Made by a program: the position numbers and the translations under genes
In this document: one piece after another, positions 17,529-26,640 of the stretch
Position numbering within the stretch: position 1 is the first letter of the stretch
Layout: the number at the start of each line of letters is the position of its first letter
Assembly: GCA_018238155.1 (NCBI GenBank)
Contig: JABCTZ010000046.1
Location: forward strand, 248,001 to 312,000
Reading direction: 5' to 3'
DNA from: Candidatus Heimdallarchaeota archaeon
Lineage (GTDB): Archaea > Asgardarchaeota > Heimdallarchaeia > JABLTI01
DNA length: 64,000 bases
Notes under the pieces: model-generated
What the model saw: only the letters and a program-made list of their open reading frames with translations
Told to the model about the DNA's origin: nothing
The model's database searches: none

Positions 17529-18359
17529 ATGAAAGAATTTGAAGTACTACTTGAGGAACTAGCTGTATCTAGCGATATTGAAATTCAATGCACTATCATT
17601 TCTCGATTAGGGGAAACAGGTGAAAAAGAAGCGATAGGTTTCTTAGTCAAATATTTTAGTAGAAAAATTGATAATGTAATTAAAAGCCACATTACTAATG
17701 CATTAATCAAGATTTGTGGAAAAAAGGCTCCAAAAGAATTGCTTAAACTTTTACGGCATGAATCTTGGGTTACTCGGATGAAAGCAGCAGAAATTTTAGG
17801 TGAAATTGGAGATAAAAAAGCTGTTCCGCTTTTGATAAGAACACTACGCATTGATCCAGAACAAACAGTTAAAGAATGGGTTGCGATTTCTTTAGGTAAA
17901 ATTGGAGATAAAAAAGCTTCAAAACCCCTTGTTGCAAGCCTATTAAGTGATCCTAATTTTGAAGTTAGAATGGAATCAGCTAATGCTTTAGGTAGGATAT
18001 TGGAAAAGAAATCAACCAACTCCCTATTAGATGCTTATTATTTAGATGATGATTATAGAGTGAAATGGGCAGCAGCCTCAGCATTAGTAAAATTAGATGA
18101 AGAAAAATCAAAAGAACTCATAGAAGAATTGACTACTAATTTAATTGATATCATTCGATTCGAAAAAGATGAAATAATTGTTGGAGCTGCAGCAAAAACA
18201 TTAGGGGAAATTGGAAATGAAATTTCGGCGAAAATTCTGCTCAAAACCATGAAAATTAGTAGAGAATTGGTTCAATTGGAGATAAATTTGGCTCTTGATT
18301 GTATGGCAAAACGGTTTAACTATAGAAATAAAGAAGAATTTGTGAAAAATATACACTAG
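17529..18359 (+). CDS. HEAT-repeat (PBS-lyase type) protein
   Basis: A 276-residue all-helical scaffold protein. Repeats of about 31 residues follow the pattern W/VTRMKAAEILGEIGDKKAVPLLIRTL, EWVAISLGKIGDKKASKPLV, VRMESANALGRI, VKWAAASALVKL and VGAAAKTLGEIGNEISAKILL, giving at least six HEAT/PBS repeats over nearly the whole length. Such proteins bind partners or chromophore-carrying proteins; no enzyme activity is expected. ATG 17529 follows AAGGGA by six bases and is preferred over the ATG at 17496. Divergent from carbamate kinase. The last 20 residues leave the repeat. Partner unknown. Confidence 0.85.
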   Translation: MKEFEVLLEELAVSSDIEIQCTIISRLGETGEKEAIGFLVKYFSRKIDNVIKSHITNALIKICGKKAPKELLKLLRHESWVTRMKAAEILGEIGDKKAVPLLIRTLRIDPEQTVKEWVAISLGKIGDKKASKPLVASLLSDPNFEVRMESANALGRILEKKSTNSLLDAYYLDDDYRVKWAAASALVKLDEEKSKELIEELTTNLIDIIRFEKDEIIVGAAAKTLGEIGNEISAKILLKTMKISRELVQLEINLALDCMAKRFNYRNKEEFVKNIH

Positions 18360-18463
18360 AGAAAGAAAGAGTGAGAAAAAACCCGTTTAAAGCTATTTTG
18401 TGTTCAATGATAGTCTTTTTAACCTAAGAGTTCAAAACAATAATAAAAAAGAGTTGGCTAGGG

Positions 18464-19486
18464 ATGGAAAAATCAAAAGTCTATTACTACAACAATCTTT
18501 CAAACCTAAAATCAGGTGTGAACAAATTTTTCAAAATGATTGCTGAGGATATTGAAGATGAGACAAAAACGGGCATCAAAATCCATTTCGGCGAAGGCGA
18601 CAACGATACACACGTTCAACCGGATTTGCTTAAGGATTTAAACAAATATTTTAAAGAACCAATTTTCGTTGAATGTAATGTCCTCTATAGAGGAAACAGA
18701 TTACGAAAAGATGATCACATAAAACAAGCATTAGCTCATGGGTTTAATTTCTTAGAAATAGATATTTTAGATGGTGAAATGGGAGAAGATTATACAGAGA
18801 TTGAAATCGATACGAAAAACACGCAGAAAGCAAAAATCGGAAAAGGACTGAAAAATTACGATAATTTAGTTTCTATTGCTCATTTTAAAGGACATATTGT
18901 CGCAGGTTTCGGTGGAGCACTGAAAAATATTGGCATGGGACTCGGTTCACGAGGTGGAAAACTAGACATGCATGCCGGAGTTGCACCAATAATTGATGTT
19001 GATAATTGTACTGGCTGTGGTTCATGCTCAGAACAATGTCCTGCAGATGCCATCGAAGTAAATAAATATGCTGTTATTGATGAATCATTATGTATCGGTT
19101 GTGCTCAATGTATTGCTGTTTGCCCTGAAGGAGTAATAAAAATCCCTTGGGGAAAACGAAAGGGTGATGAATTCTTAGAGAAAATAGCTGAATATACACT
19201 TGCCTGTGTAAAAGATAAGAATTGGTGGCACATTAACTTTTTAACAGATATAACAATGAAATGTGATTGTTTTGGCTCAAAACAAGAACCATTCATGGAT
19301 GATATTGGTATTCTCTTTTCAAAAGATCCTATTGCAATAGATAAAGCATCAATGGATCTACTAATTGAGAAGAATGATGGTGTAGACCCATTCAAGAAAT
19401 TCAGTAATAATAGTCAGCATCTTCTTAAATATGGAGAAGAAATCGGTTTAGGTTCAATGAAATATGAACTAATTAAAATCGATTAA
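18464..19486 (+). CDS. DUF362-type protein with two [4Fe-4S] clusters
   Basis: A 340-residue protein of the DUF362/ferredoxin family found in anaerobic archaea and bacteria. The N-terminal 170 residues carry the DUF362 core, including IHFGEGDNDTHVQPD and HFKGHIVAGFGGALKNIGMG, followed by MHAG. Then two cluster motifs appear, CTGCGSCSEQCP near residue 185 and CIGCAQCIAVCPEG near 210. The C-terminus (DITMKCDCFG, then DDIGILFSKDPIAIDKAS) is standard for the family. The function is unproven in most members; electron transfer is likely. ATG 18464 is preceded by GGGATGG. It ends 24 bases before the CDF transporter gene on the same strand, so it heads a three-gene operon. Confidence 0.9.
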   Translation: MEKSKVYYYNNLSNLKSGVNKFFKMIAEDIEDETKTGIKIHFGEGDNDTHVQPDLLKDLNKYFKEPIFVECNVLYRGNRLRKDDHIKQALAHGFNFLEIDILDGEMGEDYTEIEIDTKNTQKAKIGKGLKNYDNLVSIAHFKGHIVAGFGGALKNIGMGLGSRGGKLDMHAGVAPIIDVDNCTGCGSCSEQCPADAIEVNKYAVIDESLCIGCAQCIAVCPEGVIKIPWGKRKGDEFLEKIAEYTLACVKDKNWWHINFLTDITMKCDCFGSKQEPFMDDIGILFSKDPIAIDKASMDLLIEKNDGVDPFKKFSNNSQHLLKYGEEIGLGSMKYELIKID

Positions 19487-19510
19487 TCTTTTTCAATGTA
19501 GGATATTACA

Positions 19511-20479
19511 ATGAGCACTATTCCAATTGAAGGAAAAAATGCAGCACATGTAGATAGAGAAGAACGAATGAAACAAGCAAGAAATGTGATGATAATCGGT
19601 CTTGTTCTCAATGTCATTCTCGCTGCAGCAAAAATTTCTATTAGCTTAATTTTTGAAAGTATATCTTTATTTGCAGATGGTTTAGATTCTGCTTTGGATA
19701 TTGCAACAATAATTTTGGGATTCGTAGCGATTAAAATTGCAGATAGACCTGCAGATAGTGATCATCAATTCGGACATCAAAAATTCGAGAATTTTTTCTC
19801 TTTAGGAATTGCTTTGTTATTGATAACATCCTCAGGTATCATTGGTTATCAAGCTGTAACTCGTTTAATTGTTCAAACTGATTTAGTATTTCATGTTCTA
19901 AATGTGATTATTGCTTCTACAAGTATCGTGCTTAAAGGAATATTAGTTTGGATAAACATTAGAATTGGAAAAAGAATCGATTCACCTTCACTAATCGCTA
20001 ATGGTTTGAATTTTAGAACAGATATTTTAACGTCAATAGTAGTGTTAATCTCAGTCACTATTGGCACCATCAAAATTAATGGCAAAACATTATTTTGGTT
20101 GGATCCGGCAATTGCTATTCTAATCAGTATAGTAATAATCTTCACAGCAATTAAAATTACAAGAGAGTCTGCTCATGTATTATTAGATAAAAGTGCAGAC
20201 AAAGAAATTATAGATGAGATAATTAAAATTTCAAGAAGACAAGAAGGAGTAAAAGGAATCGGTGCAATACGATCACGAACAATTAGTGAAAGCAATATTT
20301 TCGTTGATTTAGATGTTTTTCTTGACCCAGAAATGACAATTGAACAAGGACATGATATTGCAAATATTGTAGAAGAAGCCATTAGAAAAGAATTACCAGT
20401 AAAATACTTGCAGATTCACATTGAACCTTATCATCCTGGGGATGGAGTGAAATGCATATCAGAAGCAGAGGAAGAATAA
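19511..20479 (+). CDS. Cation diffusion facilitator (FieF-like) metal exporter
   Basis: A 322-residue divalent-metal/proton antiporter. Six helices are followed by a cytosolic ferredoxin-like dimerisation domain from about residue 215. The transport-site motif in TM2 is DSALD (DxxxD, as in FieF), but the TM5 motif usually HxxxD reads NFRTD, so the site is D-D-N-D. The loop motif is FGHQKFEN instead of GHGKAE. The His-to-Asn change often goes with altered metal choice, for instance Mn2+ or Fe2+ over Zn2+; this is inference. The C-terminus ends YHPGDGVKCISEAEEE. Its stop codon overlaps the start of the next gene (TAATG). Co-transcribed with the DUF362 gene. Confidence 0.92.
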   Translation: MSTIPIEGKNAAHVDREERMKQARNVMIIGLVLNVILAAAKISISLIFESISLFADGLDSALDIATIILGFVAIKIADRPADSDHQFGHQKFENFFSLGIALLLITSSGIIGYQAVTRLIVQTDLVFHVLNVIIASTSIVLKGILVWINIRIGKRIDSPSLIANGLNFRTDILTSIVVLISVTIGTIKINGKTLFWLDPAIAILISIVIIFTAIKITRESAHVLLDKSADKEIIDEIIKISRRQEGVKGIGAIRSRTISESNIFVDLDVFLDPEMTIEQGHDIANIVEEAIRKELPVKYLQIHIEPYHPGDGVKCISEAEEE

Positions 20480-20799
20480 TGACGCAGAAAGAAGAAAAAA
20501 TGCCAGAAGATGAATATGCGGTTTTACAAACCAAATTTTTGATGATTATGGTTGCTATCTCCATTACAAGTGCAATTGGTGTATTTAGTTCATCAGCATT
20601 TTTATTTACTAATCCAGGAGTAATAAGTGGGATAGTTTTTGCTTTATGCTTAATTTTCCTTGTAATTGTACCAATTATTTTATTAGCAATCTATTACAAT
20701 AAAAAAATGAAACCATTAAAAGTTGAGGAAGAGAAAAGAATAATCACTCTTACAAAGTCAAGCAAATCAAAAGGCAGTCGTTTGGAATTTTTGGAATAA
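20479..20799 (+). CDS. Small two-TM protein following the CDF exporter
   Basis: A 106-residue protein with no family I recognise. A polar N-terminus (MTQKEEKMPEDEY) precedes a helix around residues 18-40 and a second, very hydrophobic helix around 48-72, then a basic tail (KKMKPLKVEEEKR and SKSSKSKGSR), so both ends are probably cytosolic. The ATG at 20479 shares its A with the stop of the CDF gene, and AGAGGAAG lies upstream inside that gene, which points to translational coupling. It may assist or regulate the exporter. Confidence 0.7.
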   Translation: MTQKEEKMPEDEYAVLQTKFLMIMVAISITSAIGVFSSSAFLFTNPGVISGIVFALCLIFLVIVPIILLAIYYNKKMKPLKVEEEKRIITLTKSSKSKGSRLEFLE

Positions 20800-20972
20800 A
20801 AAAATATAGAAATGTTCCAATTTATTTTTTATAAAAGTATATTCTAAAAAGGATGTCTTGTTATAGTTTAAAGAGGTAAATTAATATCGTTTATTGATAT
20901 CCTTAGATAGAATGTCTATTATTCAAGTTAACGCAATTGGAATCTATTGCTAACTATGAAGGAGTGTTAGAT

Positions 20973-22826
20973 TTGCCTCGAAGAAAAGTAAACATACTTG
21001 TGATATGGTTTATTCTTATTTTTGCTATTCAATTAGCATTTGGATTGAGAGCAGTAACCAGTCAATATGATCTCAATAATAGTCTAAATATTAGAGAAGA
21101 TCTTTTACCTGTAGCTCTAGTTGACACACCAGGAAACATTACCGATCAAGTGCTGTTATTGTTTGTTGATGGAATGAGATATGATCGAATGTTGGAAGTA
21201 AATACTCCAAATATCGATCGTTTACGAGCAAATGGAACGACATTTTCAAATTATTATTCAATACAGCCAAGCTATAGTAGAGTAAATTATGCCGGCTTTT
21301 CGACAGGTTCAACAACAAATATTACTAATGTTTATGCAAATGCTTATGACAAAGAATTAGAAATCCCAACTTTCTTTGATATAATCAATACAACAGACTT
21401 GACAACAGGATTGGTTACGGGTGGTGGAGGTTGGAAATTATTTCTGGAAAGAAGCACTGATGTATTTGTAAAAGTAAAAACTGAATATCATGGATTAAAT
21501 CAAGATTCTTTTATTCGAGATGCAGCTCTCACATCAATTCAAGATAATTTTACTAATATACAAATGGTAACTTTTATTGATGTTGATGGGAATGGGCATG
21601 AATTTGGCGCTGCCTCTCTAGAATATGCTCAAGCAATAATTAATGCAGATACCTACATTGGAGAAATACTGGACCTTTATGATTCATTAGGGCAACTGGA
21701 AAATACAACTGTGATAGTTTTCAGTGATCATGGAATGTTAGATGAAGGAGGACATGGAGGTTTAGCTGAACAAGAAACACATGCTAGTTTAATTATATCT
21801 GGAAAGGGTATAAAATCTGCAGGAGTCATAAATGAGAATCTTTCAAGAATGAACGATGTCATTCCAACAATATTGGCAATGCTGGGATTACCTTTAGCAG
21901 CATCAATGAATGGAGCTATTTTGTTTGATAGCATTTCAACTTCTGTTAAAACTAATGCAATTTATAGTATTCAGAAGGCAGAGATAATGTTACAACATTT
22001 GACTATTTCCTTAGCTAAAGTGAAATTATTATCAGCAAAATCAAAGTTGAAATACACAAACCTCCTACCAACAGCTATAAGTAATATTACAGAAGCAAAA
22101 GCACAATACATAGCAGCAAATTATAATGAAACAGTAACTACTTCACAACTTGCTGAACAAAACTCGCGATTACTTTTGAGTAATCTTATCTTTCAATATG
22201 GTTCAGCAGAAAAATTAGCACGAAATTTATTTATGATAGGAATATTTGTAATATTGACAGCAACAGTTTTCTTCTTAGTTAGATCAAAAATAATTGAAAT
22301 AACTCATTTCGAAGTTTTCACTAAACAACTAATTATTCCAGAAATATTAGGTTCGGTAATTGCTTTATTTGTTGTTGTTGTTATGTTTGTAATAGGTGGA
22401 TTCGGTTATGGGACATCTCAATTCAATAGTATAAGTCAACCATTAATTCCAAACTTAACAGCATTTTTCATATTGCTAGTTTTAGGAATATTCTTACCAT
22501 GGTTATTCGTTTACTTGAGATTTCGGAAAGAAGAGAATAAACCAACTACATACAAAGGATGGCAAAAACATTTTCTACGTTCTTCAATAGGATCAATAGC
22601 ATTTCTCTCAGTATCAGCATTTGCATATGTTCTCTATTACATTAGCAAATATGGACCATGGCCAAATTGGCTGCTACCTGATATTGCTGAATACTATGCA
22701 TTTATGATCATTGGAGTTTTAAGTAGCATTATCTATATTGCAGCTTTTGTTTTAATGTTGATTATTTGGTTACAAAAGAGAAAACAACAAATCATTAACC
22801 AAAATGATGTTGTATTGGATAATTAA
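20973..22826 (+). CDS. Alkaline-phosphatase-superfamily membrane enzyme, PIG-N/PIG-O-like
   Basis: About 617 residues. One N-terminal helix is followed by an extracytoplasmic catalytic domain of some 370 residues and then five helices at the C-terminus. Metal motifs are FVDGMRYD near the start of the domain, a nucleophile region PSYSRVNYAGFSTGS, DVDGNGHEFG and SDHGMLDEGGHGG with a following ET. This set and the topology resemble the ethanolamine-phosphate transferases of GPI synthesis (PIG-N/O/G) and related nucleotide pyrophosphatases. A transfer of phospho-head groups to outside glycans or lipids is possible; simple phosphodiesterase activity is the alternative. TTG 20973 is chosen because GGAG is eight bases upstream; the longer frame from TTG 20937 has no ribosome site. 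A TATA-like TTTTTTATAAAAG lies about 140 bases upstream. Confidence 0.82.
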   Translation: MPRRKVNILVIWFILIFAIQLAFGLRAVTSQYDLNNSLNIREDLLPVALVDTPGNITDQVLLLFVDGMRYDRMLEVNTPNIDRLRANGTTFSNYYSIQPSYSRVNYAGFSTGSTTNITNVYANAYDKELEIPTFFDIINTTDLTTGLVTGGGGWKLFLERSTDVFVKVKTEYHGLNQDSFIRDAALTSIQDNFTNIQMVTFIDVDGNGHEFGAASLEYAQAIINADTYIGEILDLYDSLGQLENTTVIVFSDHGMLDEGGHGGLAEQETHASLIISGKGIKSAGVINENLSRMNDVIPTILAMLGLPLAASMNGAILFDSISTSVKTNAIYSIQKAEIMLQHLTISLAKVKLLSAKSKLKYTNLLPTAISNITEAKAQYIAANYNETVTTSQLAEQNSRLLLSNLIFQYGSAEKLARNLFMIGIFVILTATVFFLVRSKIIEITHFEVFTKQLIIPEILGSVIALFVVVVMFVIGGFGYGTSQFNSISQPLIPNLTAFFILLVLGIFLPWLFVYLRFRKEENKPTTYKGWQKHFLRSSIGSIAFLSVSAFAYVLYYISKYGPWPNWLLPDIAEYYAFMIIGVLSSIIYIAAFVLMLIIWLQKRKQQIINQNDVVLDN

Positions 22827-22830
22827 GGAA

Positions 22831-22855
22831 AAATAAGGAAATCAAATCCTTATTT
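22831..22855. terminator. Bidirectional hairpin between convergent genes
   Basis: AAATAAGGA, loop of seven, TCCTTATTT: nine perfect pairs immediately after the PIG-N-like stop and before the end of guaA on the other strand, with T run following on the plus strand. Suited to terminate both. Confidence 0.6.
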
Positions 22856-22863
22856 ATTTTTTT

Positions 22864-24438
22864 TCATTCCCATTCTATTGTTGCAGGTGGTTTTGAAGTA
22901 ATGTCATAAACTACTCTATTAACCCGTTCAACATTGTTGATTATTTTATTAGAAATGACAGCAAGCGTTTCATAAGGAATTTTTGACCAATCAGCAGTCA
23001 TTGCATCCACAGAATTAACAGAACGTAAAACAACAGTCCATTCGTAGGTACGCGAATCACCCATGACACCGACAGACTTCACAGGTAACAAAACAGAGAA
23101 ACTCTGCCAATAATTATGATATTCGCCACGCTTCTTGATTTCTCCAATAAAAATAGCATCAACTTCCTTCAATGTATCTAGTTTCTCTTGAGTGAGCTCA
23201 CCCAATATTCGCACGGATAATCCTGGTCCGGGGAAGGGATGTCGTTCAATAAGCTCAGGGGAGATATCTAGTAATCGACCAACTTTGCGAACTTCATCTT
23301 TGTAAAGTTCTTTCAGAGGTTCAATGACTTTCAGAGACATTTTCTCAGGGAGGGCAAGATTGTGATGAGTCTTTATCTTTGCTGCAGATTTTGAAGGTTG
23401 AGCAGATTCAATTCGATCAGGATAAATTGTTCCTTGAACAAGGAAACCAAATTTACCAAATTTCTTCTCAAGTTCTTTTTCAAAAGTTTCAAAAGTTTCA
23501 ATGAATTTATGACCAATAATTTTCCTTTTTTCTTCAGGATCAGAGACGCCTTTAACAGCATCTAAGAAATCCTTTTGTGCATTAATTTTATAAAAATACT
23601 TGAAATTCAAATCCTCTCTGAAAAATCGCTCAACTTCTTCAGGTTCATCTTTACGCATAAAACCATGATCAACAAAAACACAATGTAATTTATCGCCAAT
23701 ACTTTTATGCATAAGAATTGCTGAAACAGTAGAATCTACACCACCACTAACACCAATAATAACTCTATTGTCTCCTACTTCATCGCGGATTTGTTGTATT
23801 TGCTCTTCAATGTAGCTTTCCATTGACCAATTTTTAACCAGTTTTGCGATGTCAAAAAGGAAATTAGCAATTAATTGAGTGCCATTTTCTGTATGAACGA
23901 CTTCTGGGTGAAATTGTAAACCAAAAAGCATTTTATCTAAATTCTCAAATGCAGCAATTTCACAGTTTTCACTTGAAGCGGTTGTTTTGAATCCCTCAGG
24001 TAATTCTGCTACTTTATCACCATGAGACATCCAAACATTACACTCATCGTCGAAATTTTTGAAGAGATGTGATTTATCAGAAATCTGCATTATTGTATTA
24101 CCATATTCTCTCTTCTTACCGGGGATAACTTTCCCTCCATAATACAGAGAAATGAATTGAAGACCATAACAAAGCCCTAAGACAGGTATTTTTTCTTTTT
24201 CAAAGAAGCTCATTGTCTCACTTGAGATTTTTGGGCCATTTTTATCATAGACGCTATTTGGTCCACCAGAAAAGATAACTGCTTTTACATTATGACTAAT
24301 CAAATCAGCAGGCGTAGTTTCCCAACTGAAAATTTCAGAAAGAACACCTAAATCTCGTACTCTACGAGCAATAAGATGTGTATATTGACCTCCAAAATCA
24401 ATTACAGCTACAATATTATTATTTACCATTTTTTGCAC
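22864..24438 (-). CDS. guaA: GMP synthase (glutamine-hydrolysing), fused form
   Basis: A 524-residue enzyme making GMP from XMP, glutamine and ATP in the cytosol. The N-terminal class-I amidotransferase shows DFGGQYTHLIARRVR, FSGGPNSVYD, the nucleophile loop LGLCYGLQF and FHPEVVHTENG. The ATP-pyrophosphatase domain has GVSGGVDSTVSA, and the C-terminal dimerisation domain has RHPFPGPGLSVR and ends TSKPPATIEWE, all diagnostic. Many euryarchaea split the two domains into separate genes; here they are fused as in bacteria and eukaryotes. Start may be GTG 24438 or ATG 24429 (three residues shorter). Monocistronic between the convergent PIG-N-like gene and the upstream M61 gene. Confidence 0.97.
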   Translation of the reverse strand: MQKMVNNNIVAVIDFGGQYTHLIARRVRDLGVLSEIFSWETTPADLISHNVKAVIFSGGPNSVYDKNGPKISSETMSFFEKEKIPVLGLCYGLQFISLYYGGKVIPGKKREYGNTIMQISDKSHLFKNFDDECNVWMSHGDKVAELPEGFKTTASSENCEIAAFENLDKMLFGLQFHPEVVHTENGTQLIANFLFDIAKLVKNWSMESYIEEQIQQIRDEVGDNRVIIGVSGGVDSTVSAILMHKSIGDKLHCVFVDHGFMRKDEPEEVERFFREDLNFKYFYKINAQKDFLDAVKGVSDPEEKRKIIGHKFIETFETFEKELEKKFGKFGFLVQGTIYPDRIESAQPSKSAAKIKTHHNLALPEKMSLKVIEPLKELYKDEVRKVGRLLDISPELIERHPFPGPGLSVRILGELTQEKLDTLKEVDAIFIGEIKKRGEYHNYWQSFSVLLPVKSVGVMGDSRTYEWTVVLRSVNSVDAMTADWSKIPYETLAVISNKIINNVERVNRVVYDITSKPPATIEWE

Positions 24439-24535
24439 TCTGTCGTAACGACAATGAAAGAGTATTTGAATATTCAGTTTATATCATTGTGTTAATTTTC
24501 TTTCTTTGCGTTTTGAGCTAGGTATCTTTTCTTCA

Positions 24536-26305
24536 TTACTTATCATTTTGTCTTTTCTCGGGAAAAGATTGACCGATAATGGCTTCCAGAATATTCTTAG
24601 CTTTTTCACCAGGTTTCTCTAAAGGTTCAACTGTAAATTTATCAAATGGTGCTCTTCGAAGTGTAGCTTTTACTTGGTAAAGCTTATTGAATCTGAACAA
24701 AGTTATTTTGACTTTTTGTTTTGGGTTAAAATTCAGTAGATATTCGTCCATATCATCATTTGGTGAAACTCTTAAATCATTAATGGCAACTATTTCATCT
24801 CTTGCATAAATTCCTGCTTCTTCTGCAGGAGAGCCACTAAGAACGGATTTTACAATGAGTTTGTTTTCTTTTGTTTGGAGAATCCAGCCAATGAAAGGTA
24901 TACCTTCTTTCCTATTTTTCTCTTTTGTTTTATTCTCTGCTTTTATCTGGAGACCGGCAAACTTGAACCATTCGTTTGGAATATCCTCCATTCCTTCAAT
25001 AAATCGATAGAAGAAGTCTGAAAGATCAATTCCAACGGCTTCTGACATTATTTCAAGAATTTTATCTTCAGGAAAACCAATATCCTTTTTGCCATAGTTC
25101 TTCCAGAGATAAAGCAGAATATCATCCAAACTTTTCTGATTATTGGTTTCATTTCTTAACCAAAAGTCTAAACCAATTGCAGCATTTATTTTTCCTCGAG
25201 AGTAATAGGAAATGGTAGAATTTACAGTGTTTTCATCTCGTCTATAAAGCTTAATCCATGCATCGAAAGAGCTCTGTGCAGCAGATTGTTTGAAACGACC
25301 AGGAGTGGTCAAAACAGAATCCAATGTTTTTTCCAGCATTTTCAGATACTGATCAAGAGTGATTAATCCGGCTCTAACTAACCAGATATCTTGATAATAG
25401 CTGGTCCATCCCTCACAAAGCCATAAACAACGAGTATAATTCTCATTTTCATAATCAAACGGTCCAAGGGGTTGTGGTCTTAATCTCTTCACATTCCATG
25501 TATGGAAATACTCATGTGATTCTAACCCAAGAAAACCAATGTAGTCTTCCCGCTTTCTCAATTTTGAACCAGAATAAACAGAGACATTACAATTTTTGTG
25601 TTCTAACCCTCCGAATTGTCCTTCAACTAAATGAATTATAAAAACATAATTATCATATGGCAGCCCACCGAAAAATTCTCCTTGTGTTTCAACAATCTTT
25701 TGGAGGTCTAATAGAAGCTGTTTCTTATTGTAATTTCCTTGACCGAAAATTGCTACTTCATGTGTTTTTTCTAAAACGTCAAAAAAATCTTTTGTATGCG
25801 TACCGCACTCAACAGGTGAATCAACAATTTCATCGAAATCTTTTGCATAATACAATCCGATTTCTTCATTGAATTTCAATGGAGTTGAAATATGCCACTT
25901 TTTGTAAGGGATAATTTTTATTGTTGCAGAAAGATCTAATTTGTTATCAAGATACATAAAAACATTGGAACCATTGAAAAAACCATGTTCTCCATCTAGA
26001 TATGCTGTTCTCACCGAAAATTCAAAAGCATAAACATTATAGAACACCGTAAATGAACTCTTCCCTCTAGTTTCAATTTCCCACGTGTTCTTTTTAGTCT
26101 TCTGAAAATCAAGAGGGGATCCTGCATCCTCAACTCTAAAGTCTTGAACATGCCTCGAGTATTCTCTTACCAGATAAGAGCCAGGAGTCCAAACAGCCAT
26201 TTTTAAAACCGCTTTTTCATCCACAAAATCTGTCACAAATATTTTTACTTCGAACAAATGATTGTGTGGATTACTCATACTAATCTCATAATGAATTTTC
26301 GCCAT
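24536..26305 (-). CDS. M61 family peptidase with PDZ domain
   Basis: A 589-residue metallopeptidase of the glycyl-aminopeptidase family. An N-terminal beta-rich domain (residues 1-180) leads into the thermolysin-like catalytic domain with the zinc motif HEYFH at 264-268 followed by TWNVKRLRP, and the third ligand Glu298 in LCEGWTSYY. A PDZ domain occupies about 470-560 (SVLSGSPAEEAGIYARDEI). No signal peptide is seen, so it should be cytosolic. Length and domain order match bacterial/archaeal M61 proteins. The start ATG 26305 follows AGAGGAAG by seven bases, and a TTTAAA-containing palindrome 50 bases upstream may be the promoter. It probably trims peptides, preferring Gly/Ala N-termini in characterised relatives. 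Confidence 0.93.
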   Translation of the reverse strand: MAKIHYEISMSNPHNHLFEVKIFVTDFVDEKAVLKMAVWTPGSYLVREYSRHVQDFRVEDAGSPLDFQKTKKNTWEIETRGKSSFTVFYNVYAFEFSVRTAYLDGEHGFFNGSNVFMYLDNKLDLSATIKIIPYKKWHISTPLKFNEEIGLYYAKDFDEIVDSPVECGTHTKDFFDVLEKTHEVAIFGQGNYNKKQLLLDLQKIVETQGEFFGGLPYDNYVFIIHLVEGQFGGLEHKNCNVSVYSGSKLRKREDYIGFLGLESHEYFHTWNVKRLRPQPLGPFDYENENYTRCLWLCEGWTSYYQDIWLVRAGLITLDQYLKMLEKTLDSVLTTPGRFKQSAAQSSFDAWIKLYRRDENTVNSTISYYSRGKINAAIGLDFWLRNETNNQKSLDDILLYLWKNYGKKDIGFPEDKILEIMSEAVGIDLSDFFYRFIEGMEDIPNEWFKFAGLQIKAENKTKEKNRKEGIPFIGWILQTKENKLIVKSVLSGSPAEEAGIYARDEIVAINDLRVSPNDDMDEYLLNFNPKQKVKITLFRFNKLYQVKATLRRAPFDKFTVEPLEKPGEKAKNILEAIIGQSFPEKRQNDK

Positions 26306-26640
26306 TATAACTTCCTCTGATAATTTTTAAGAGAAACCATTAGAAAATCTTTTCATTTAAATGAAGAATATTCAGAAATAGATTCTATAGGCCTTCAAAA
26401 ATAATGCAAGAGATATTTCAAATCGATGAAACCTATACAATTGGATTCAATAGGGGAGGAAACTACGTTTGACCTTCAAATATCCAAAATATATTCGAGT
26501 TGAATGAAGAGGTCATGGAAATTTCTCTTTTGATAAGGAATTAATCAATTGCTTAATGAAATTTTAAAAATAGAATCTAAAATGTGAAAAGAAAGGTTTT
26601 TGAAAATATCAGCAGTTGTAAAAAATAAAGATGTTACAAG
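26306..26640. promoter_or_regulatory. Non-coding region upstream of the M61 gene
   Basis: A 335-base stretch without a gene. TTCATTTAAATGAA at 26352-26365 is a perfect 14-bp palindrome containing TTTAAA, at a suitable distance to be the promoter core of the M61 gene on the minus strand. I see nothing else in it. Confidence 0.35.

Noticed and set aside
17585..18019. A 144-codon frame opposite the HEAT-repeat gene
   Set aside because: Mirrors the periodic HEAT repeats on the other strand and has no ribosome site.
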